Shown: positions 10,514-20,056, counted from the first letter of the stretch. The stretch: DNA of 64,000 nucleotides from Aerococcus mictus (GCF_003286595.3 NZ_CP132985.1:1364001-1428000), one strand, 5' to 3'. A program made the numbers and translations. The notes: a model not told the origin generated them from the letters alone.

Positions 10514-10680
10514 GCTATACATCACTCCTCACATCTTTAAGTGACTTTCTTATTTTTAATATACCTATATGATACCATTTTTTACCTATAATACAAAATA
10601 TAATCGCTTCCAGTGGCTTGGCTTTACCTTTATGGGAATAACGTATAAACTATATCTATGAATAAGAAAGGAAAGTCTCA

Positions 10681-11568
10681 ATGCAATTCATCAGTCAATG
10701 GTTCACCAATTATCTTGGCAATATCGATATTGAAAGTATTTTATCCCACTTACTCACTACCCTCTTACAATTAGTTCTTACGGTGGTCTTGCTATACATC
10801 ATTCGCCGAATTACAGTGCGTTTGATTAATACCTACTTTGATAAAACTGCCCGTTTTTCCAACAATAACTACCGGTCAAAAACCATGAAAGCCCTGTTGA
10901 CCAATATTACCCAGTACGTGTATTACTTCCTGCTTGGTTACTCTACCCTAGCCATTCTTGGCGTACCAGTTGCCACGCTCTTAGCTGGTGCTGGGATAGC
11001 CAGTATTGCAGTAGGTATTGGCGCCCAGGGCTTGGTTACTGACATGGTCAATGGCATGTTCATCCTGCTAGAACACCAGCTAGACGTTGGTGATTCCGTA
11101 GTAATCGACCAAGTCAGCGGGATCGTAGAAAAGATCGGGATTAAAACCACTGTTATCCGTGGTTTCGACGGAACTATGAATTTTATCCCTAACCGCCAAA
11201 TTGAAGTGGTGGTCAATAATTCACGAAACCCTATCCGTAGTGAAGTTGATTTATCTTACTTTGCTGATACCGATATTAATGAATTCGTCGCTGTCATTAA
11301 GAAACGTCTTGGCGATTTGGCTCCCGACGAAAACCTATCTAAGCCACCGGTATTACTAGGGGTGACTCGAAATGTTGACCACCAACTCGTTTATCGCATT
11401 CGCTTCTTCTGTGTAAACGGCAGCCAGGAAGATATTCAAAGCAAGTACTATGAAGAACTCACCAATGCCTTAAGAGAAGCAGGCATAGAACAACCTGACT
11501 CCCAAAGAGCTGTCTCTCACATTAGTGTCGATTATAAACATACAGAAACTAAAAACCAAGACAAATAA
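10681..11568 (+). CDS. MscS-family small-conductance mechanosensitive channel
   Basis: 295 residues. Three transmembrane helices are visible at about 20-42, 77-97 and 99-125. The last is the Gly/Ala-rich pore helix (LLAGAGIASIAVGIGAQG) followed by LVTDMVNGMFILLE, the MscS signature. The beta domain follows with DVGDSVVI and GIVEKIGIKTTVIR, then FIPNRQI, and a mixed alpha/beta C-terminal domain to about 280. It would open on osmotic down-shock to release solutes. Ribosome site AAGAAAGGAAAG. Stand-alone gene with its own terminator. Confidence 0.93.
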   Translation: MQFISQWFTNYLGNIDIESILSHLLTTLLQLVLTVVLLYIIRRITVRLINTYFDKTARFSNNNYRSKTMKALLTNITQYVYYFLLGYSTLAILGVPVATLLAGAGIASIAVGIGAQGLVTDMVNGMFILLEHQLDVGDSVVIDQVSGIVEKIGIKTTVIRGFDGTMNFIPNRQIEVVVNNSRNPIRSEVDLSYFADTDINEFVAVIKKRLGDLAPDENLSKPPVLLGVTRNVDHQLVYRIRFFCVNGSQEDIQSKYYEELTNALREAGIEQPDSQRAVSHISVDYKHTETKNQDK

Positions 11569-11627
11569 AAAGCCATGATAAAGATTAATGGATTTCTACA
11601 GTAAGATATTTTTTTAGACAAGATCTT

Positions 11628-11657
11628 AAAGGCTGGGATGATCTTCCCAGCCTTTTT
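11628..11657 (+). terminator. Rho-independent terminator after the MscS gene
   Basis: AAAGGCTGGG (11628-11637) pairs with CCCAGCCTTT (11646-11655), followed by T residues. The convergent yfcE-like gene ends at 11726 and might use it weakly from the other side. Confidence 0.85.
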
Positions 11658-11725
11658 CATGCATTACGTTTTTATTGAATGGTATTTCTGTAATTTTGTC
11701 TTTTGGTGCACTTGTCACACTCTCC

Positions 11726-12226
11726 TTAAGGCAGGAATTTTTCGGGGACTTTTTCGCCGTTTCTTTGGTAGAAGGTGACTTCTTCCTGGCCAGCTTGCCA
11801 GTCTAGGATGGCATAGGTGGGAGTGAGATAGTTGCCACGAGGGAAGGTCACGGACCCAGGGTTAATTAAGTGCACTCCATCAAGGAACTGGTCATCCATG
11901 ATGTGTGTGTGACCATAGACAGCAATTTGACAGCCTTGTTTCTTGGCATATTCAGCGTATTTCTCTACTCCCGCCTTGACCCCATAAAGGTGGCCATGGG
12001 TATAGATCAGCCGGCCTTCTGGTGTATCGATAATGCGTTCAGGCTGGTAGGGGCCAAAATCGCAATTTCCCTTCACCGGTTCGATCACATTCCAAATACT
12101 GTCGCCAGCATCTAATTCAGAATCACCGCAATGGAGCATGAGGTCAACTTGGTCTTGGTAGCGTGCGACGAGGTCTGAGAGAATCTGGCTATCTCCATGA
12201 CTATCTGAGATTAGTAATATTTTCAT
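11726..12226 (-). CDS. YfcE/MJ0936-family metallophosphoesterase
   Basis: 166 residues. All motifs of the calcineurin-like fold are present: DSHGD at 8-12, HCGDSE at 32-37, GNCD at 53-56, THGH at 76-79 and GHTH at 105-108, then NPGS. These ligate two metals and hydrolyse phosphodiesters; the natural substrate of this family in Firmicutes is not settled. Its start overlaps the stop of rdgB by four bases, so it is translationally coupled as the last gene of murI-rdgB-yfcE. Confidence 0.9.
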   Translation of the reverse strand: MKILLISDSHGDSQILSDLVARYQDQVDLMLHCGDSELDAGDSIWNVIEPVKGNCDFGPYQPERIIDTPEGRLIYTHGHLYGVKAGVEKYAEYAKKQGCQIAVYGHTHIMDDQFLDGVHLINPGSVTFPRGNYLTPTYAILDWQAGQEEVTFYQRNGEKVPEKFLP

Positions 12227-12837
12227 TGCAATTCCACCTTTCCTGCTTCAATATCGGCTTTGAGTTGGGCCATGACTTGACCACGGTGACTGATCTTATT
12301 TTTTAAGTCAGGCTCAATTTCTGCTGTAGTTTTTTGGTAGTCTGGAAGGTAAAAGATTGAATCATAACCAAAGCCGTTACTGCCCCGCTCTTCCCTTAGG
12401 ATTTCTCCGGACAAGTGACCAATATAATGTTTATAGACTTGGCCATCCGAATGACTTAAGACCATGGCACAAGTAAATTGGGCTTGACGCTTGCCATCGG
12501 GAATATCTTCCATAGCTAGTAAGACTTTATGGCGGTTGGCTTGATCATTCTTGTCTAAGCCAGCATAGCGAGCCGAATAGATCCCTGGCTCTCCATTTAG
12601 AGCTTCAATTTCCAAGCCAGAGTCATCAGCGATAGTGGGAACCTGTAAGAGTTTAGCTGCTGTACTGGCCTTTTGACTAGCGTTTTCTAAAAAGCTGGAT
12701 CCGGTTTCTGGAATATTATTGATTTCAGGATAATCTAAAAGGGTCTTGATTTTGAAACCTAAGGGGGCAAATAATTGTTGGAATTCCCTGGCCTTGCCAG
12801 GATTTTTGGTGGCGATTAAGAGATCATTATTAGCCAT
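12223..12837 (-). CDS. rdgB: XTP/dITP diphosphatase (non-canonical purine NTP pyrophosphatase)
   Basis: 204 residues, normal length. It shows the HAM1/RdgB motifs: IATKNPGKAREF at 8-19, ETGSSFLENASQKA at 44-57, ADDSGLEIEAL at 70-80 (catalytic Asp region), GIYSARYAG at 85-93, and SHRG near residue 183. It removes hypoxanthine and xanthine nucleotides from the pool, preventing their incorporation into DNA. It lies three bases after murI, an arrangement common in Firmicutes. Confidence 0.96.
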   Translation of the reverse strand: MANNDLLIATKNPGKAREFQQLFAPLGFKIKTLLDYPEINNIPETGSSFLENASQKASTAAKLLQVPTIADDSGLEIEALNGEPGIYSARYAGLDKNDQANRHKVLLAMEDIPDGKRQAQFTCAMVLSHSDGQVYKHYIGHLSGEILREERGSNGFGYDSIFYLPDYQKTTAEIEPDLKNKISHRGQVMAQLKADIEAGKVELQ

Positions 12838-12840
12838 GGT

Positions 12841-13662
12841 CTACTCCTTTTTTGCTTCTAATTGACTGAGGGGGATCCGGCTGACCGGAATATCTTTTTG
12901 TAGCCAAGCCTTGGCAATATCCTTGAACAAGGCCACCCCTCCGGTAGTATAAAACTGATAAGTGGCGACTTCTGGGTTCCATGAAGATTCCGCTAGATTA
13001 TAGAGGTCGAGAATTGCCGAAACATCACTCACGGTTTCAGCTCCGGAATTGACCAAGCGTACCCCTGGTCCCATGAATTTTTGGATCAGTGGAGCTAATA
13101 AGGGATAGTGAGTGCAACCCAGAATGAGGGTGTCGATAGCTGTCTGTTTTAAATCATAAAGACTTTCAGCCACGATCTTCTTAGCTATTGGCGAGGAATA
13201 TTGGCCACTTTCCACTAAGGGCACGAATTTGGAACAGACCAAAGGATACAAGGTTAAATGCTTGTTATGGTTCAATAAGACATTCTGATAGAAATGGCTG
13301 TTGATAGTGGCTTCAGTAGCCAAAATCCCGATATGGCCGTTTTCACTATAACGGTTGGCTGCACGAGCACCGGGGTGGATAACACCAATGACCGGAATAT
13401 TCACCCGTTGGCGGATCCGCTCCAATGACACTGCTGTCGCGGTATTGCAAGCAATCACAAGCATTTTAATATTTTGCTCCAAGAGAAAATCAACTAATTC
13501 TTGGGTGAATTCGTTTATCTCTGCCTCTGGCCGGGGCCCATAAGGACAGCGGGCATTATCCCCAATATAAATTATCGACTCATTGGGCAACTGCCGCATG
13601 GCTTCTTTGACAACAGTTAAGCCACCCACTCCTGAATCGAGAAAACCAATGGGACGCTTCAT
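12841..13662 (-). CDS. murI: Glutamate racemase
   Basis: 273 residues. It converts L-glutamate to D-glutamate for peptidoglycan. The two catalytic cysteines are in place: ACNTA with Cys72 and LGCTHYPLL with Cys183. The opening IGFLDSGVGGLTV and the GDNARCPYG segment at 34-42 are also diagnostic. First gene of the murI-rdgB-yfcE transcript. A minus-strand TATAAT lies about 40 bases ahead (plus positions 13703-13708), a plausible -10 box. Confidence 0.97.
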   Translation of the reverse strand: MKRPIGFLDSGVGGLTVVKEAMRQLPNESIIYIGDNARCPYGPRPEAEINEFTQELVDFLLEQNIKMLVIACNTATAVSLERIRQRVNIPVIGVIHPGARAANRYSENGHIGILATEATINSHFYQNVLLNHNKHLTLYPLVCSKFVPLVESGQYSSPIAKKIVAESLYDLKQTAIDTLILGCTHYPLLAPLIQKFMGPGVRLVNSGAETVSDVSAILDLYNLAESSWNPEVATYQFYTTGGVALFKDIAKAWLQKDIPVSRIPLSQLEAKKE

Positions 13663-14017
13663 GGCGACACTCCTAACAATAAAAACTCAAATCAATACTT
13701 CTATTATAGCAAAAGTACTTTTCTAATTATAGTAATCCCTTAGCTAAAAATGTTAGAGCTAATTGGCTTAACAAAAAGGAGGTGTTTGTAATGTTAATTT
13801 TTATTACAATTTATTGAAGCCTTAAAAGTGGGCATCTACCAATAAGCCCCAATTTGACAGGCTTTCCTCTGCATTTAATTAGCAATAATTTTATTAGTAA
13901 GCAGATCAATATGATATATTAAATGACATAATTAATGACATTAATTTATATTACATGGTATTATAATTATAAGTACTTATTTACATACAATGTTCAATCA
14001 TATTGAGGAGCGATTAT
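13663..14017. other. Intergenic region between murI and gltS
   Basis: About 355 bases between divergent genes. It contains the likely murI -10 box (13703-13708, minus), an 8-codon reading frame with a very strong ribosome site (13776-13817, listed separately), a repeated AATGACAT string (13922-13929 and 13934-13941), and a TATAAT-containing AT-rich stretch at about 13960-13975 that probably holds the gltS promoter. No full-size gene is visible. Confidence 0.5.
13791..13817 (+). other. 8-codon reading frame with a near-perfect ribosome site
   Basis: AAAAAGGAGGTG (13774-13784) is followed six bases later by ATG and the frame MLIFITIY, then TGA. The site is stronger than those of many full-length genes here. 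The product is too short for a family call. It may be a leader peptide, a decayed small toxin or holin-like gene, or chance. It lies about 200 bases ahead of gltS. Confidence 0.3.
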
Positions 14018-15238
14018 ATGATTACAATTAATTTTGATATCGTTCAGACACTCGGCCTTGCAGTGCTTGCCTTATTTTTTGGTAAGTGGATGACCAATGT
14101 CTTTCCGGTGCTCGAAGAATATTCCCTGCCCCCTGCCATTGTAGGTGGCTTAGCCTTTGCCCTAGTCAACATGTTTTTACGTTTGACTAACCTGGTCACA
14201 TTTAACTTGGACACTTCCTTGTCAACCCTATTTATGGTGGTATACTTTACCACCATTGGTTTTTCCGCTAGTATCCAAGCCTTGTCACGGGCTAAGGGTG
14301 TGGTGATGAAGTTCCTCTTTATTGCCATTTTAGCCATCTTTATCCAAAATATTCTGGCCCTGGTTTTGGGGAAATTCTTAGATATTCCTGGCCCCTTGGC
14401 CCTCTTGCTCGGTTCCCCTGCCTTAGTCGGCGGCCCAGGGACAGCGGCAGCTGTCTCTCCTACCATTGTCAACTTAGGTTACGACAATGCTACCTCGGTA
14501 GGGATTATTGCAGCTACTCTAGGGATTGTGTTGGGCTCACTTTCTGGTGGTCCAATTGCCTCAGGTATTGCAAAAAAATATTCCCTATCCGCTAAAGATG
14601 AGAATGCATCGGCGAATACCAGCAACCGCTACCACCGCCATCCCCAACACCAACGCTTAACCGCTGAACGGATTGGTTATATGTTGTATGGCACCTTACT
14701 AGTGATTTTTGTGGGGACTTTTGTCACCGAAATCATTAACACTGTAGTGGGTAAATTAGTGGGAGGAATCACCTTCCCCGTTTATATTGGGCCGATGATT
14801 GTGGCAGCCACCGCTCGGAATATCTCTGATGCCAAGGAACGACCTATCCTTGATGATGCCGCTCTGGATGTGACTTCGGATATCTCACTCAATCTCTTCC
14901 TGGCCTTAACCATGGTGGGTTTAGAGTTATGGACTATTATTGATATGGCTCTACCCATGCTTTTAATTATTGTGGCAGAAACAGTCGTTACTCTAGCTTT
15001 TGCCCGTTATATTGTCTTTTATACTATGGGGAAAAATTACGACTCGGCCGTGATGACTGCAGGATTTATTGGCTTTGGGATGGGGTCCTCCTCCAACGCC
15101 ATGGCCTGCATGCGGCAAATCACCCATGAATATGGTGCTAGCCCGTTAGCCTTTCTAGCCGTTTCTATCGTGGGAGCCCTTTTTATTGATTTTATCAATA
15201 TCTTTGCTATCTACGGCTTCATCCATCTGATTGCTTAG
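14018..15238 (+). CDS. gltS: Sodium/glutamate symporter GltS
   Basis: 406 residues from ATG 14018, seven bases after TGAGGAG; the upstream in-frame TTG (14003) overlaps that site. About ten to twelve transmembrane helices. The two GltS pore-loop halves are recognisable: SPALVGGPGTAAAVSP near 135 and GFIGFGMGSSSNAMACM near 355. It imports glutamate with Na+. The gene stands alone, divergent from murI, which uses glutamate; shared control is possible but not shown. Confidence 0.93.
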   Translation: MITINFDIVQTLGLAVLALFFGKWMTNVFPVLEEYSLPPAIVGGLAFALVNMFLRLTNLVTFNLDTSLSTLFMVVYFTTIGFSASIQALSRAKGVVMKFLFIAILAIFIQNILALVLGKFLDIPGPLALLLGSPALVGGPGTAAAVSPTIVNLGYDNATSVGIIAATLGIVLGSLSGGPIASGIAKKYSLSAKDENASANTSNRYHRHPQHQRLTAERIGYMLYGTLLVIFVGTFVTEIINTVVGKLVGGITFPVYIGPMIVAATARNISDAKERPILDDAALDVTSDISLNLFLALTMVGLELWTIIDMALPMLLIIVAETVVTLAFARYIVFYTMGKNYDSAVMTAGFIGFGMGSSSNAMACMRQITHEYGASPLAFLAVSIVGALFIDFINIFAIYGFIHLIA

Positions 15239-15333
15239 GCCAGCGGATAGTCATCACTTAACTTTCTTTTCCCTAGGAATTTGTTTATGATAGAAATGAA
15301 CAATGTTCTATTACACAGGAAAGGAAGACCTCC

Positions 15334-15801
15334 ATGCGGATAGCACTCATTGCCCACGACAGTAAGAAAGAACTAATGATCCAATTGACCACGGCCTACC
15401 AGGATATTCTCAGTCAGCATGACTTAGTGGCGACCGGGACCACTGGCAAACGCGTTAGTCAAGCGACTGGCCTCAAAGTCCATTGCTACCAATCTGGCCC
15501 CTTAGGTGGTGACCAGCAAATCGGTGCTGAAGTCTCACAAAATCAGATCGATTGCGTCATTTTCTTAAGAGACCCCCTAACAGCCATGCCCCATGAACCG
15601 GATGTGAATGCTCTGATTCGTCTCTGTGATGTCTACAATGTTCCCTTAGCGACCAATATTGGCAGTGCAGAAGTCCTAGTCCGCGGCTTGGGCGCTGGGT
15701 TAATCAATTGGCGAGAGGACTATGCCGATGGTCAGGTTAACCGCGATATCCGCGAAAACCTCAACCATGGTAGCGTCAACCGCCCGCTTAAAGAAGATTA
15801 A
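15334..15801 (+). CDS. mgsA: Methylglyoxal synthase
   Basis: 155 residues. It converts dihydroxyacetone phosphate to methylglyoxal, a bypass of lower glycolysis. Conserved segments present: AHDSKKELM at 7-15, ATGTTGKRV at 33-41, [12 protein letters not shown] at 54-65, [15 protein letters not shown] with its catalytic Asp, and the NVPLATN end motif. Ribosome site AGGAAAGGAAG. Monocistronic, with a terminator directly after. Confidence 0.95.
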   Translation: MRIALIAHDSKKELMIQLTTAYQDILSQHDLVATGTTGKRVSQATGLKVHCYQSGPLGGDQQIGAEVSQNQIDCVIFLRDPLTAMPHEPDVNALIRLCDVYNVPLATNIGSAEVLVRGLGAGLINWREDYADGQVNRDIRENLNHGSVNRPLKED

Positions 15802-15812
15802 GCAAAATAATA

Positions 15813-15866
15813 AGGTCAACTCAGACTTCTCAATTATGAGAGAATCCGAGTTGACTTTTTCTTTTT
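15813..15866 (+). terminator. Rho-independent terminator of mgsA
   Basis: GTCAACTC (15815-15822) pairs with GAGTTGAC (15848-15855), with an inner CTTCTCA/TGAGAGAA arm, followed by TTTTTCTTTTT. Confidence 0.9.
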
Positions 15867-15877
15867 ACTTATTTTTT

Positions 15878-16306
15878 TTAGTGATCAACCTGCCGCCAGT
15901 TATGGTTATTCCACCATAGTAGGACTGACAAGACAAACACTGAAAGGTATAAAGCATAGACGACAAAATCAGTATTTAACTGGGTTCTTGCCATCAAAAA
16001 GTCGTCAATGGGAAAGGCTGCGTAATAAATCGCATTCATTAGGATAAGAAAGAGAGCGTGTTTCTTCAAGGCCTGTTTGGCTTGAGAACTCCCCTCCTTA
16101 AAGTAAACGAGAAGACCTAAAGTCAGCAGGAGAATTGAAAATAGACCGATAGCTGGGTAGGAAATCACTACCAAGGACATCAATAATCCTCCTAGGGCTT
16201 CTAAAATGTCCGGACTAGACATTACCCAGGCCAGACCTGACAAGGCAAAAACGACCAGGATATAGATAAGGGGAATTGCATTTAAGAAACGAAGTAACTT
16301 AACCAT
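15878..16306 (-). CDS. Small polytopic membrane protein, unassigned
   Basis: 142 residues from ATG 16306, nine bases after AAGGAG; an ATG at 16315 touches the site. Four hydrophobic helices are visible, roughly at residues 7-26, 36-62, 82-97 and 112-132. There is a short basic loop in the middle and a His/Trp-rich C-terminus (WWNNHNWRQVDH). I recognise no family or catalytic motif. It is convergent with mgsA and lies upstream of nothing obvious, so the context says little. Confidence 0.6.
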   Translation of the reverse strand: MVKLLRFLNAIPLIYILVVFALSGLAWVMSSPDILEALGGLLMSLVVISYPAIGLFSILLLTLGLLVYFKEGSSQAKQALKKHALFLILMNAIYYAAFPIDDFLMARTQLNTDFVVYALYLSVFVLSVLLWWNNHNWRQVDH

Positions 16307-16502
16307 TTGGATCATCTCCTTATTGGTATGCTTTTTTGAGCTTTACAAAGTTTTCTTTCCCATCTATTTTTAGTATAAATAAAAATCCATTCATGTAAAA
16401 TCATAAGTCTCAAAGTGAGTGATAAGATAAAAGTTTAAATTTGAGAACAAATCCGCTAGTCTCTAGAGCGATTACCCCCAAAAATTAAATAATAAATCCT
16501 CA

Positions 16503-16537
16503 GAAAAATAAAAAGTGCCGCACTTTAATGCAGCACT
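16503..16537 (-). terminator. Rho-independent terminator of trxA
   Basis: AGTGCCGC (16514-16521) and GCAGCACT (16530-16537) pair with one mismatch. On the minus strand the stem is followed by TTTTTATTTTT. Confidence 0.85.
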
Positions 16538-16551
16538 CCTTTAACTCTTAC

Positions 16552-16866
16552 TTAGTCTAAATGATTTTCAAGGATACTTTCCAATTTTTCTTTTGGTGTG
16601 TAACCAACCAGTTGTTCAACGACTTGGCCGTCTTTTTTAACGATTAAGGTTGGGATGGACATAATACCAAATTCACGTGGGGTATCAGGATTTTCATCCA
16701 CATCCATCTTAGCAAATTTCACTTGGTCGCCCATTTCTTCATCGAGTTGGTCAACAATTGGAGATTGCATCCGGCAAGGACCACACCAAGTTGCCCAGAA
16801 GTCGATTAAAACGACACCTTCACTGGTTTCTTCTACAAAATTTTGATCAGTTAATGTTTGTACCAT
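16552..16866 (-). CDS. trxA: Thioredoxin
   Basis: 104 residues, classical single-domain thioredoxin. The redox motif WCGPC is at 27-31, and the cis-proline segment IMSIPTLIVKKDGQ is near residue 73. It reduces cytoplasmic disulfides and serves ribonucleotide reductase and peroxiredoxins, recycled by thioredoxin reductase (not in this window). A good ribosome site (GAGGAGG) precedes it, with a terminator behind. Confidence 0.97.
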   Translation of the reverse strand: MVQTLTDQNFVEETSEGVVLIDFWATWCGPCRMQSPIVDQLDEEMGDQVKFAKMDVDENPDTPREFGIMSIPTLIVKKDGQVVEQLVGYTPKEKLESILENHLD

Positions 16867-17024
16867 TTAACTTCCTCCTCAAATTATTTCAATTAGTCAC
16901 TCTATGAGCAATGCTTTAAAGTGGCAGGGAGTCGCTACTGACCTCCCCCTCACTTTCAGGCTTAATTATAGCATGTTCTCCCATTTAGCAAAATATTTTG
17001 CTTACTTTTATTTAGTAAAGGCCA

Positions 17025-19412
17025 TTAGTCGCCAAATTTAACAATAGTTGCCCCTTGGACACCCAGGTTATGGGGAGCGTAGGAGAAGGATTTAACCCGT
17101 TTATTATTTCTTAAGTATTTCTGTACCCCGTCCCGGATCACTCCAGTACCGAAGCCATGAATAATGGTGACTTGGGGGTAATTGGCCAGGAGAGCCTGGT
17201 CGATATAGCGGTCAAGAGCGGTCATGGCCTCCTCATAGCGCATACCCCGGAGGTCGAGTTCAGACTTAATATTCTTACTTTGACTAGCCCGTACGCTACT
17301 CGAGCCCTTCTTCCCCTTAGACTTAGGCTGACTTTTTTCTTGGAGCTCTAGGTCCTTTTCGGGGATTTCCATCTTCAACATGCCCATTTGAACCAACCAG
17401 TGTTTATCTTCGCGTTTTTCCACCAAGGTTCCCATCTGACTATATGGGATAACCTTGACTTCGTCGCCAACTTCCAAGTCCTTATTTTTCTTGCGTTTTT
17501 GACGTTTGAGCACCTTGTTCTTTCTCAACTGTTGCTCTTCTTGGGTCAAGTTAGCGATTTGTTTTTGTTTGTCAATCATTTCATGTTCTTTGACGGTTTG
17601 GCCCTGTGGATTATTCTTCTGCCATTCTCTAATATCACCCAATAGCTTATCAGCCTTTTCCTGGGTCTTAGCTACCAGGTCATTCGCTTCTCTTTTAGCC
17701 CGGTTCAAATAGGTGATCTTATCATTTTCCAGGGCGTGGTAGGCCTTCTTCAAATCAGCCAGTAACCTGTCAGCCTCTTGTAAATCTTGGCTTAGGGCTT
17801 GGTTATCCCTTTCATAGGCTTGGCGCTTCTTATCCAAGTCATCGATCATTTCGTTTAAGGACTGACTTTCTTCTCCGACATAATAGCGGGCCTCGTCCAC
17901 GATGCTTTGATCCAAGCCTAAGCGTTGGGAGATATCAAAGGCATTAGAACGGCCCGGTTGACCGATCAATAGTCGGTAAGTCGGCGTTAAAGTTTTCTCA
18001 TCGAATTCAACACTGGCATTAATGGCATTGGGTTCTTCAAAGGCATAGGCCTTTAGCTCAGGATAGTGGGTGGTTGCTAGAACCGTACAGCCCACTTGAG
18101 CAAGCCGGTTTAAAATTGCCATCGCTAGGGCAGCCCCTTCTTTAGGGTCAGTTCCCGAACCCAATTCATCGATTAGGACTAAGGATTGGTCATCAATTGC
18201 CTCTAAGATCGAGATAATATTAGTCATATGACCAGAAAAAGTTGATAGGTTGGCTTCAATCGATTGCTCATCCCCAATATCAGCAAAGATATGGTCAAAG
18301 ACTCCAATGCGGCTATCAGCCTTGGCAGTAATATAAAGCCCCGATTGACCCATTAGCTGCAGTAAACCCGTAGTCTTTAAGGTAATGGTCTTCCCACCGG
18401 TATTGGGCCCGGTAATGATTAACATGCAATAATCGCCATTAAAGCTTATAGTATTTGCTACAGCAGTTTTTGGATTTAATAAGGGGTGAACGGCTTCCTC
18501 TAAATTTAAAGACTGGTGATCCGTAGCAATGAGAGGCCGGTGGGCGCCCTGCTTTTTGGCATAGCGCCACTTGGCTTGGATGAAATCAAGTTGCCCTAAG
18601 ATTTGGTTATTTTGATCAATTTCATGACTATGGGGAGCCAGGTCGGCTGATAACTCCGCAAAAATCCGCTCAATTTCTGCCTGCTCTTCGATCCGCAAGC
18701 TATGGACCTTATTGTTGGATTCCATCACGACTTGGGGTTCAATATAGAGGGTCTGACCTGAGGCACTTTGGTCGTGGACCACGCCACCAAACTTCCGCCG
18801 ATATTCTTGTTTAACCGGTAAGACATAGCGGTCATTACGGATGGTCACAATTTGATCACTCAGATAGTCGGCTTGGCTGGATTTAATGATATTATCCAAA
18901 CTCATCCGAATATGGGCTTCTTCTGCCTTGATACTTTGGCGAATACTATGTAAGTGACTGCTGGCTTCATCATAGACAGAGCCATCACTAGCAATGGCCT
19001 GGTTAATCTTTTTAGCCAGGTCCTTATGGTTAGCAAAGTCACTCACATAGCCTTGCATTTGCTCTACGTCAAGGTCTAAATCCTCAATCTCTTTAAAGAA
19101 TTGACTGACTTCACTGACGCTTTTCAAGACCCGACCCACATGGGCCAGTTCTTGGCCATTCAAGATGCCGCCGATATCTAAGCGCTTCATCAAAGGCCCC
19201 ACATCAACTAATTGGCCCAGGGGCAGACTGCGTTGGGCTTCATCAATGCTTTGCATTTCATCGACATCAGTCAAAGCGGACTCAATCTTTTCGGGTTCGG
19301 TCATGGGTTTAAGCTGTAAGGCTATGTTTTTACCCAGGGCCGTCACAGTTTCTTTGGCTAGGGCCCCGGTAATTTTATCGAATTCTAAGATTTTTTCTAT
19401 TTTTTTATTCAC
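17025..19412 (-). CDS. mutS2: MutS2 endonuclease / ribosome-collision factor
   Basis: 795 residues. Domains in order: a MutS-like core and lever (1-320), an ATPase with P-loop GPNTGGKT at 335-342 and Walker B LVLIDELGSGTD, a coiled-coil clamp (about 510-630), a KOW-like segment (VGDEVKVIPYSQMGTL) and a C-terminal Smr domain (about 720-795) with ELDLRGMRYEEA and HGFGTGVIRDGV. MutS2 lacks the mismatch-binding domain. In Bacillus it rescues collided ribosomes, and elsewhere it limits recombination. It follows cvpA, from which a terminator-like hairpin separates it. Confidence 0.97.
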   Translation of the reverse strand: MNKKIEKILEFDKITGALAKETVTALGKNIALQLKPMTEPEKIESALTDVDEMQSIDEAQRSLPLGQLVDVGPLMKRLDIGGILNGQELAHVGRVLKSVSEVSQFFKEIEDLDLDVEQMQGYVSDFANHKDLAKKINQAIASDGSVYDEASSHLHSIRQSIKAEEAHIRMSLDNIIKSSQADYLSDQIVTIRNDRYVLPVKQEYRRKFGGVVHDQSASGQTLYIEPQVVMESNNKVHSLRIEEQAEIERIFAELSADLAPHSHEIDQNNQILGQLDFIQAKWRYAKKQGAHRPLIATDHQSLNLEEAVHPLLNPKTAVANTISFNGDYCMLIITGPNTGGKTITLKTTGLLQLMGQSGLYITAKADSRIGVFDHIFADIGDEQSIEANLSTFSGHMTNIISILEAIDDQSLVLIDELGSGTDPKEGAALAMAILNRLAQVGCTVLATTHYPELKAYAFEEPNAINASVEFDEKTLTPTYRLLIGQPGRSNAFDISQRLGLDQSIVDEARYYVGEESQSLNEMIDDLDKKRQAYERDNQALSQDLQEADRLLADLKKAYHALENDKITYLNRAKREANDLVAKTQEKADKLLGDIREWQKNNPQGQTVKEHEMIDKQKQIANLTQEEQQLRKNKVLKRQKRKKNKDLEVGDEVKVIPYSQMGTLVEKREDKHWLVQMGMLKMEIPEKDLELQEKSQPKSKGKKGSSSVRASQSKNIKSELDLRGMRYEEAMTALDRYIDQALLANYPQVTIIHGFGTGVIRDGVQKYLRNNKRVKSFSYAPHNLGVQGATIVKFGD

Positions 19413-19448
19413 AGAGATGCTCCTTTTTCACGATAAACTGACCATCTA

Positions 19449-19482
19449 ATAAAAAAAGAGGCTATGACCAAAGTCAGAGCCC
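19449..19482 (-). terminator. Hairpin terminator between cvpA and mutS2
   Basis: GGCTATGAC (19460-19468) and GTCAGAGCC (19473-19481) pair with one mismatch. On the minus strand a run of seven T follows. It would reduce read-through from zapA-cvpA into mutS2. Confidence 0.75.
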
Positions 19483-19486
19483 CTAG

Positions 19487-20056
19487 TTAAATAGCAAGTG
19501 CTATGCCGGCAAACCATAAGTTAAAGACTTCATGGGTAAGGAAGGGGGTACGGCGGATAAAGAACTCGGCCACACTATTATGACTTAAGAAGCCTTGGAC
19601 ACCTTCCAATCCCAGTAAAGACAAAATGGCAAAGACAAAAAACAAGGTGAACCAGGCAGTGATAAAACCAGTAATAAAGCCGCCCAGGCTCAAAACCTTT
19701 CCTTGGCCTTTTCGATACTTAGACGGTGAGAAGAGGTAAAGAATAAAACTCTTAATAACTTGGACCCCCACTAAAATAAGGGCAAAGGCCATGGCTCGGT
19801 AGTAAATCACATCCATATTAGTCAAGACGGCATCAGGATAGTATGAGAAGTCACTGGTCATGGAATAGCCAGGAAAAGGGATAATCAATTCTAACTTCTC
19901 CGCTAAAGGTAAAAAGTACTCCTTAGCCACAAAGAAGCTGACTCCTAAGGATAGGACCTGCAGGAGCTGCACACCAAAAGTCCGGCGACTATAATCCATA
20001 ATGGTTAAGGCAAAAAATATCAGGACTAAGATTAAGGTAATGGTGGTATTAGACAA
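19487..20056 (-). CDS. CvpA family membrane protein
   Basis: 189 residues with four to five transmembrane helices (about 5-22, 28-48, 87-110, 122-150 and 170-188) in the CvpA/colicin V production pattern. The family's biochemical role is unsettled; members affect envelope homeostasis. The gene lies between zapA (15 bases upstream) and mutS2, a block conserved in many Firmicutes. That synteny is the strongest support. Confidence 0.85.
   Translation of the reverse strand: MSNTTITLILVLIFFALTIMDYSRRTFGVQLLQVLSLGVSFFVAKEYFLPLAEKLELIIPFPGYSMTSDFSYYPDAVLTNMDVIYYRAMAFALILVGVQVIKSFILYLFSPSKYRKGQGKVLSLGGFITGFITAWFTLFFVFAILSLLGLEGVQGFLSHNSVAEFFIRRTPFLTHEVFNLWFAGIALAI

Noticed and set aside
10521..10525. 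Earlier starts (GTG 10525, ATG 10522) for the DUF948 gene
   Set aside because: They overlap or abut the GAGGAG ribosome site; the ATG at 10513 has workable spacing.
14044..14472. 142-codon minus-strand frame inside gltS
   Set aside because: Antisense shadow of a membrane-protein gene with clear GltS motifs on the plus strand.
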